The position numbers and the translations under genes were made by a program. From Opitutaceae bacterium (GTDB taxonomy: Bacteria; Verrucomicrobiota; Verrucomicrobiia; Opitutales; Opitutaceae), in NCBI GenBank assembly GCA_024233285.1, contig JACKPU010000001.1:434001-498000 (forward strand): a stretch of DNA of 64,000 nt. The letters are read 5' to 3'. Below are positions 60,400 through 64,000 of the stretch, in pieces. The notes under the pieces are model-generated. The model was not told where the DNA came from, searched no databases, and was given only the letters and a program-made list of their open reading frames with translations. Each line of letters begins with the position of its first letter. Position 1 is the stretch's first letter.

Positions 60400-60562
60400 G
60401 CCGGTCACCCTAGCAAAACACCGGGATATTGCACGAGGGAACAAAACAGTGGGTGCCCACCAAATCGTGCCGTCTTACGGCTTGGATGAAACTGTGGCAG
60501 AATCAGTGCCTGCCCATGGCACGATGTCGTGGCGCGAAATCAACCCATAGCTGCTATCAATC

Positions 60563-60799
60563 ATGAAATCCAAAGCTGTATTCTATCACGCCGGTTGCCC
60601 CGTTTGTGTGGCCGCCGAACAAAATGTCGCCCTCGCCTTTGATCCCGCCCGTTACGAAGTCGAAATCGTTCACTTGGGTGAGAGCAAGGGCCGGGTGGCC
60701 GAGGCCGAAGCTGCGGGCGTCAAATCCGTGCCCGCCTTGGTGTTGGAAGGCACCGCCTATCATATTAACTACGGGGCCGGCATCGAGGTGTTGCGCTGA
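60563..60799 (+). CDS. small glutaredoxin/thioredoxin-like protein
   Basis: A 78-residue protein with redox motif CPVC (HAGCPVCVAAEQ, Cys12 and Cys15) and the cis-proline segment GVKSVPALVLEG at about 51-62, so it has a minimal thioredoxin fold. No signal peptide. It is divergent from an HxlR-type regulator gene. Redox buffering or a response to thiol stress is suggested by the pairing but not shown. Confidence 0.85.
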   Translation: MKSKAVFYHAGCPVCVAAEQNVALAFDPARYEVEIVHLGESKGRVAEAEAAGVKSVPALVLEGTAYHINYGAGIEVLR

Positions 60800-60823
60800 G
60801 AGTCTGGCGGAGCAGGCCGGGTG

Positions 60824-60851
60824 GAACACTCCGTGGGGCTGCGGAGTGTTC
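60824..60851. repeat. hairpin between thioredoxin-like gene and convergent gene
   Basis: GAACACTCCG / CGGAGTGTTC, a perfect 10-bp stem with an 8-nt loop, without T-run. It may be a weak terminator or an extragenic palindrome. Confidence 0.45.
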
Positions 60852-60947
60852 TGCGCCGTGCCATCCCGTCGGTCCCAATGGTCCTCCACCACGCTGTCGC
60901 ACGTGAGCGGATCACAAGGCCGCCGGGCCGCGTTCGGCCGTCCGGCT

Positions 60948-61433
60948 TCAGATGTCGATGGCCGGCAATTGCCGCAAGGCTTCGGCGGCGGGAGTGACGA
61001 CCTTGACCTCGGCCTGCGGGTGCGCGCGCGCGACGGCTGCGCGCTCCTCTTCCTGGGCCCGCGCGAGCAATTCGAGACATTCGCGACGAAACTGTGCGGG
61101 ATCCTGCGAGCGCAGCGTGAGCGAAAGTTTGCGCCGGTTGACCACGTGATCGCGGCCCTTGTTGATCTCGCGCACGAGAATCTCGGCGCGAAACTTGCGC
61201 CGGCCGAACATGGGGATGACCGGATCGGTGAAGGCCACATGGCTCTCGATGTGGTAGCTGCGCGGCGGCGCAATCCAGTGATTGACCAGTCGCAACAGCA
61301 CCCAGCCGAGCAGCGCGCTGCCGATTGCGAGCCCGAGCCATGCCGGGTGCAGGCGCACGCCGGTCTCGCGCCATAGGAAAAGCGCGATCAGCAACACGAC
61401 CAGCAGGATCAATCCAAGTCGCGCGGTTCTCAT
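60948..61433 (-). CDS. membrane protein with soluble C-terminal domain, function unknown
   Basis: A ~161-residue protein with two N-terminal membrane segments (LGLILLVVLLIALFLW and LGLAIGSALLGWVLLRLV), then a soluble region starting RSYHIESHVAFTDPVIPMFG and ending in a Glu/Arg/Ala-rich helix. Family not recognised. The ATG at MRTARLGLIL is chosen because it opens the first membrane segment. It ends before the enolase-superfamily gene on the same strand. Confidence 0.7.
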   Translation of the reverse strand: MRTARLGLILLVVLLIALFLWRETGVRLHPAWLGLAIGSALLGWVLLRLVNHWIAPPRSYHIESHVAFTDPVIPMFGRRKFRAEILVREINKGRDHVVNRRKLSLTLRSQDPAQFRRECLELLARAQEEERAAVARAHPQAEVKVVTPAAEALRQLPAIDI

Positions 61434-61493
61434 GGGCGCGGACAGCGGTAAGCCGCCGGTAGCGGGCGAGGAGGAGTGCAATGCATGGCGCGA

Positions 61494-62567
61494 TTATATC
61501 CGCGCCACCGCTACCTTTTCCAGCGTCTTTAATTCCACGTCGTGGCCCATGCCCGGCGCATCCGGCGCACGCACGTGCGCATCGGGACCGATGCGCTTTT
61601 CGAACACGACCGGATTTCCCATCACGAGGGTTTCGTAGTAGTGGTTGTTGCGAATCGCGAGGCAGAGGTGGATGTTTTCCACGCCCATGCCATGCACCTC
61701 GGCGCTGAGTTGGAATGAATCGGCAAGATGCGCCACGCGCAGCGCGCCGGTGATCCCGCCCTTGTAGAACCAGCTCGTGCGCACCATGTCGGCCGCACCT
61801 TGGGCAATGAAGTCGGCGACATTGTAGTGACAACCGTCGGAGGTTTCCGCCGCGAGCACCGGGATGTCGAGTTGTTCGCAGAGGCGTTTGTAGGCGTTGA
61901 TGCTGAACTCACGCATCGGCTCTTCATACCAAAGGTAATCCGCCTCCTCGAGCGCGCGGCCAAGGTAGAGCGATTCGTAAGGATCGAAACCGGCGCTGCC
62001 GTCATACATCAGCGCGATGTCAGGGCCGACGTGTTGGCGCAGCGCCTGGCAGAGCGCGGCGTCCTTGCGCGCATCGCCCCAAGCGTGGAGCTTGATTGCC
62101 TTGAAGCCGCGCGCGAGGCACTGGTCGGCCACGTCGAGAAACTCCTCGGTCGTCGCGTAGGTGACCGTGCTGGCGTAGGCCTCAATCGAATCGCGATAGC
62201 CGCCGAGCAATTGATAAACCGGCAGATTGGCAGCCTTGGCGGTGATGTCCCACAACGCCGCGTCGACGACGCCCATCATATAGATGGGAAATTCTTCCAG
62301 TCGGTCGATCTCCCACACCTCATGCCACAGCTGTTCTTTTAACAACGGGTTCTTCCCGAGCAGCATCGGCTTTAATCTCCGCTCAATCAAATCGAGTGCG
62401 ATTGGCCCGCGCACCGCGCAGCTCCAACCCTCGATGCCGGCATCGGTCACGAGGCGCAGCCACGTTTGCTCGGTGAATTCGTCGCTGCCGGGCAGGCCCT
62501 TGCGCCAGACATACGGCACGGCGGTTTGGTTGCGAACAGTGTAAGCGTGGACGGCGATGATCTTCAT
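61494..62567 (-). CDS. enolase-superfamily sugar-acid dehydratase (MR/MLE family)
   Basis: A 357-residue enzyme with an N-terminal capping domain and a TIM barrel. Metal ligands lie in MYDGSAGFD, LWYEEPM and LAAETSDG. The strand-2 motif reads IKLHAWG, with Lys-Leu-His where mandelate racemases have Lys-x-Lys, and a His is in EVHGMG. Members abstract a proton next to a carboxylate, often dehydrating sugar acids. The divergent SDR and aldo/keto reductase genes suggest an L-fucose-like or uronate pathway. The ATG at MKIIAVHAYT is preferred over an extension. Substrate unknown. Confidence 0.88.
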   Translation of the reverse strand: MKIIAVHAYTVRNQTAVPYVWRKGLPGSDEFTEQTWLRLVTDAGIEGWSCAVRGPIALDLIERRLKPMLLGKNPLLKEQLWHEVWEIDRLEEFPIYMMGVVDAALWDITAKAANLPVYQLLGGYRDSIEAYASTVTYATTEEFLDVADQCLARGFKAIKLHAWGDARKDAALCQALRQHVGPDIALMYDGSAGFDPYESLYLGRALEEADYLWYEEPMREFSINAYKRLCEQLDIPVLAAETSDGCHYNVADFIAQGAADMVRTSWFYKGGITGALRVAHLADSFQLSAEVHGMGVENIHLCLAIRNNHYYETLVMGNPVVFEKRIGPDAHVRAPDAPGMGHDVELKTLEKVAVARI

Positions 62568-62687
62568 GGGGAGGGGACGCGTTCCTTCTCCGCCGCTTGG
62601 TGCCACGAGGCAATCCCCAAGCCGGAAAATTCCGTCATCCGCGATTATTTTCACGACACGTGCAGCGCGGCCACCTAGCTTGCCGGC

Positions 62688-63443
62688 ATGTTCGACTTAA
62701 CTGGCAAGGTGGCGTTGGTCACGGGCGCGGGTTCCGGCATCGGCCGGGCGATCGCGGAGCGGTTTGCAAAAGCGGGCGCCAAGGTGCACGTCGGCGATCT
62801 CAACGAGGCCGCGGGTCGTGAGACCGTGGAACTGATCACCGGGGCGGGCGGCACGGCGGAGTTTCAGCAACTCGATGTGGCCGACGAAACTTCGGTGGCG
62901 CGGGTGGCTGCCGCCACGGGCCCGCTCAACATCCTCGTCAATAATGCCGGGATCGGCCACGTCGGCACGATCTTGCAGACCAACGCCGAGGATATGGACC
63001 GGCTTTACCGGGTCAATGTGCGCGGAGTGTTCAGTGTCACCAAGGCTTACATCGGCGCGATGATCGAGCGACGCGCGGGCAGCATCATCAACATCGCGTC
63101 GATCGGCGGCATCGTCGGGGTGCGTGATCGGTTCGCCTATGTGACGACCAAGTTTGCGGTCGTCGGCATCACCAAGCAGCTTGCGCTCGATCACTCGGCG
63201 GACGGCGTGCGTTGCAACTGCATCTGCCCCGGGCGGGTGGAGACGCCATTTGTGCAAGCGCGATTGAAAGAGTATCCGGATCCCGAGAAGGCCTATCGCG
63301 ACATGAGCGCCACCCAGCTGATCGGCCGCATGGGCAAGCCCGAGGAAATCGCCGCCGCCGCGCATTACCTCGCGAGCGATGAGGCTGCGCTGGTAACGGG
63401 TTCCTCCTTGGTGGCCGACGGTGGCTGGAGTGTCGGCAAGTAA
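62688..63443 (+). CDS. SDR family oxidoreductase
   Basis: A 251-residue short-chain dehydrogenase: GKVALVTGAGSGIGRAIAER binds the cofactor, NNAGIGHVG is the second motif, and the catalytic Ser, Tyr and Lys are in NIASIGGIVG and YVTTKFAVVG. The start MFDLTGKVALV gives an exact family N-terminus. Between a sugar-acid dehydratase and an aldo/keto reductase, it is probably a dehydrogenase of a keto-deoxy sugar acid, as in the non-phosphorylative L-fucose pathway; this is inferred from context only. Confidence 0.92.
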   Translation: MFDLTGKVALVTGAGSGIGRAIAERFAKAGAKVHVGDLNEAAGRETVELITGAGGTAEFQQLDVADETSVARVAAATGPLNILVNNAGIGHVGTILQTNAEDMDRLYRVNVRGVFSVTKAYIGAMIERRAGSIINIASIGGIVGVRDRFAYVTTKFAVVGITKQLALDHSADGVRCNCICPGRVETPFVQARLKEYPDPEKAYRDMSATQLIGRMGKPEEIAAAAHYLASDEAALVTGSSLVADGGWSVGK

Positions 63444-63449
63444 TCCGTC

Positions 63450-64000
63450 ATGAATCCAAGCCGCCCCACATTGCGGGCCGACTCCGCTGGAGGCGAAAAA
63501 CTCACGGCTCTCGGTTTGGGCTCGCCGCGGCTTGCGCTCGGCTTGGCGACGCTCGGCGGTGCTTGGGGCACGGTGGATGAAGCTGAATCGCTGGCCACGG
63601 TGCGCCGTGCGTTAGAGCGTGGCGTGCGCGCTTTTGACCTGGCTCCGTCTTATGGCATCGCGGAGGGTTTGTTGGGTGCCGCGCTCAAAGATTGGCGTGG
63701 AGATGCGCCGATCATCAGCACGAAGGTGGGACGGTTGCCGGCGCGCAATGCGCATGAGGGCAATTACGACTATTCATCCGCGGCCATGCGCCGCAGTTTG
63801 GAAACCAGTCTGCAAGCCTTGGGCCGATCACACGTGGATTTGCTGTTTTTGCACGAACCGCAGTTGGTCCCACCGACCGAGCGGCCGCGAGTGGTGGCGA
63901 CCTTGCGCGAATTGCAGGCGGCCGGACTCACGCGCAAGCTCGGCATCGCCGGTGGCCACGGGGAGGCATGGGATGGCTTTCTGGAAACGGGCGCGTTTGC
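63450..64000 (+). CDS. aldo/keto reductase, N-terminal part
   Basis: The first 183 residues of an aldo/keto reductase cut by the window edge. The catalytic residues Asp, Tyr and Lys are in FDLAPSYG and IISTKVGR, and the HVDLLFLHEP strand is typical. It is 6 bp after the SDR gene, so they are one transcript. Its N-terminus resembles D-threo-aldose/L-fucose dehydrogenases, which start sugar oxidation upstream of a sugar-acid dehydratase. Substrate is inferred from context. Confidence 0.88.
   Translation, partial: MNPSRPTLRADSAGGEKLTALGLGSPRLALGLATLGGAWGTVDEAESLATVRRALERGVRAFDLAPSYGIAEGLLGAALKDWRGDAPIISTKVGRLPARNAHEGNYDYSSAAMRRSLETSLQALGRSHVDLLFLHEPQLVPPTERPRVVATLRELQAAGLTRKLGIAGGHGEAWDGFLETGAF

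Noticed and set aside
1..64000. tRNA, rRNA, CRISPR array or prophage
   Set aside because: I searched by eye for tRNA T-loops, conserved rRNA segments, regularly spaced repeats and phage structural genes and saw none.

Overview
The window looks like chromosomal DNA from a high-GC, Gram-negative bacterium of the Verrucomicrobiota, most likely Opitutaceae. This is an inference from three PEP-CTERM proteins ending in VPEPSTYA, TonB-type C-terminal domains, many lipoproteins with clear lipoboxes, and genes that mostly lack strong Shine-Dalgarno sites. I saw no rRNA, tRNA, CRISPR array or prophage. Gene density is high and mostly housekeeping, with a few accessory patches.

Layout. 0-2.5 kb: the tail of an oligopeptide-binding protein, an orphan Imm11-type immunity protein and a HipA-family kinase with its own HTH (YjjJ/HipH type). 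2.6-8.4 kb: gnd, then a molybdenum-cofactor block (moeA-moaC-moaD-moaE on minus, moaA divergent on plus). 8.3-17.5 kb: dnaN, pssA coupled to a RelE-fold gene, an EF-hand protein, threonine deaminase, a REP-associated transposase flanked by an exact inverted REP pair, an amidase lipoprotein facing an AmpG-like permease, and a DUF6614 protein. 17.5-25.4 kb: a secreted S9 peptidase, DUF2959 and DUF2007 proteins, an acetyltransferase, a FliA/WhiG-like sigma factor with small genes on both sides, a Gfo/Idh/MocA oxidoreductase, a haem-binding protein and a YkgJ-type protein. 25.5-29.7 kb: pyruvate carboxylase and a VapBC module. 29.7-39.6 kb: a DapA-family aldolase, membrane and SRPBCC proteins, two PEP-CTERM proteins, a TPR histidine kinase/LuxR-type regulator pair, DUF4202 and DUF1643 proteins, and a soluble TPR histidine kinase. 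39.6-42.1 kb: a PaeR7I/XhoI-like restriction-modification pair, more AT-rich than its surroundings. 42.2-50.6 kb: an M29 aminopeptidase, a lipocalin, a PEP-CTERM gene between two truncated YCII copies, two MDR dehydrogenases, glycyl-tRNA synthetase and a triple TonB_C protein. 50.7-64 kb: a lipase-maturation-factor/Sel1 fusion, a DegP protease, an Mpo1-like protein, an AraC regulator divergent from a GH2 glycosidase, glutamate dehydrogenase, an HxlR regulator divergent from a thiol-redox protein, and a sugar-acid catabolic cluster (enolase-superfamily dehydratase, SDR, aldo/keto reductase) cut by the window edge.

The most unusual signal is a palindrome with core GTAACCTAWTAGGTTAC. It occurs four times as two close pairs: one in the moeA/moaA divergent promoter region, the other between the convergent amidase and permease genes, where the two copies supply the stop codons of both genes. 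Also notable are the REP/transposase unit, the duplicated YCII remnants, a possible structured leader RNA near 17.0 kb, and operator-like repeats upstream of the HipA-family gene.
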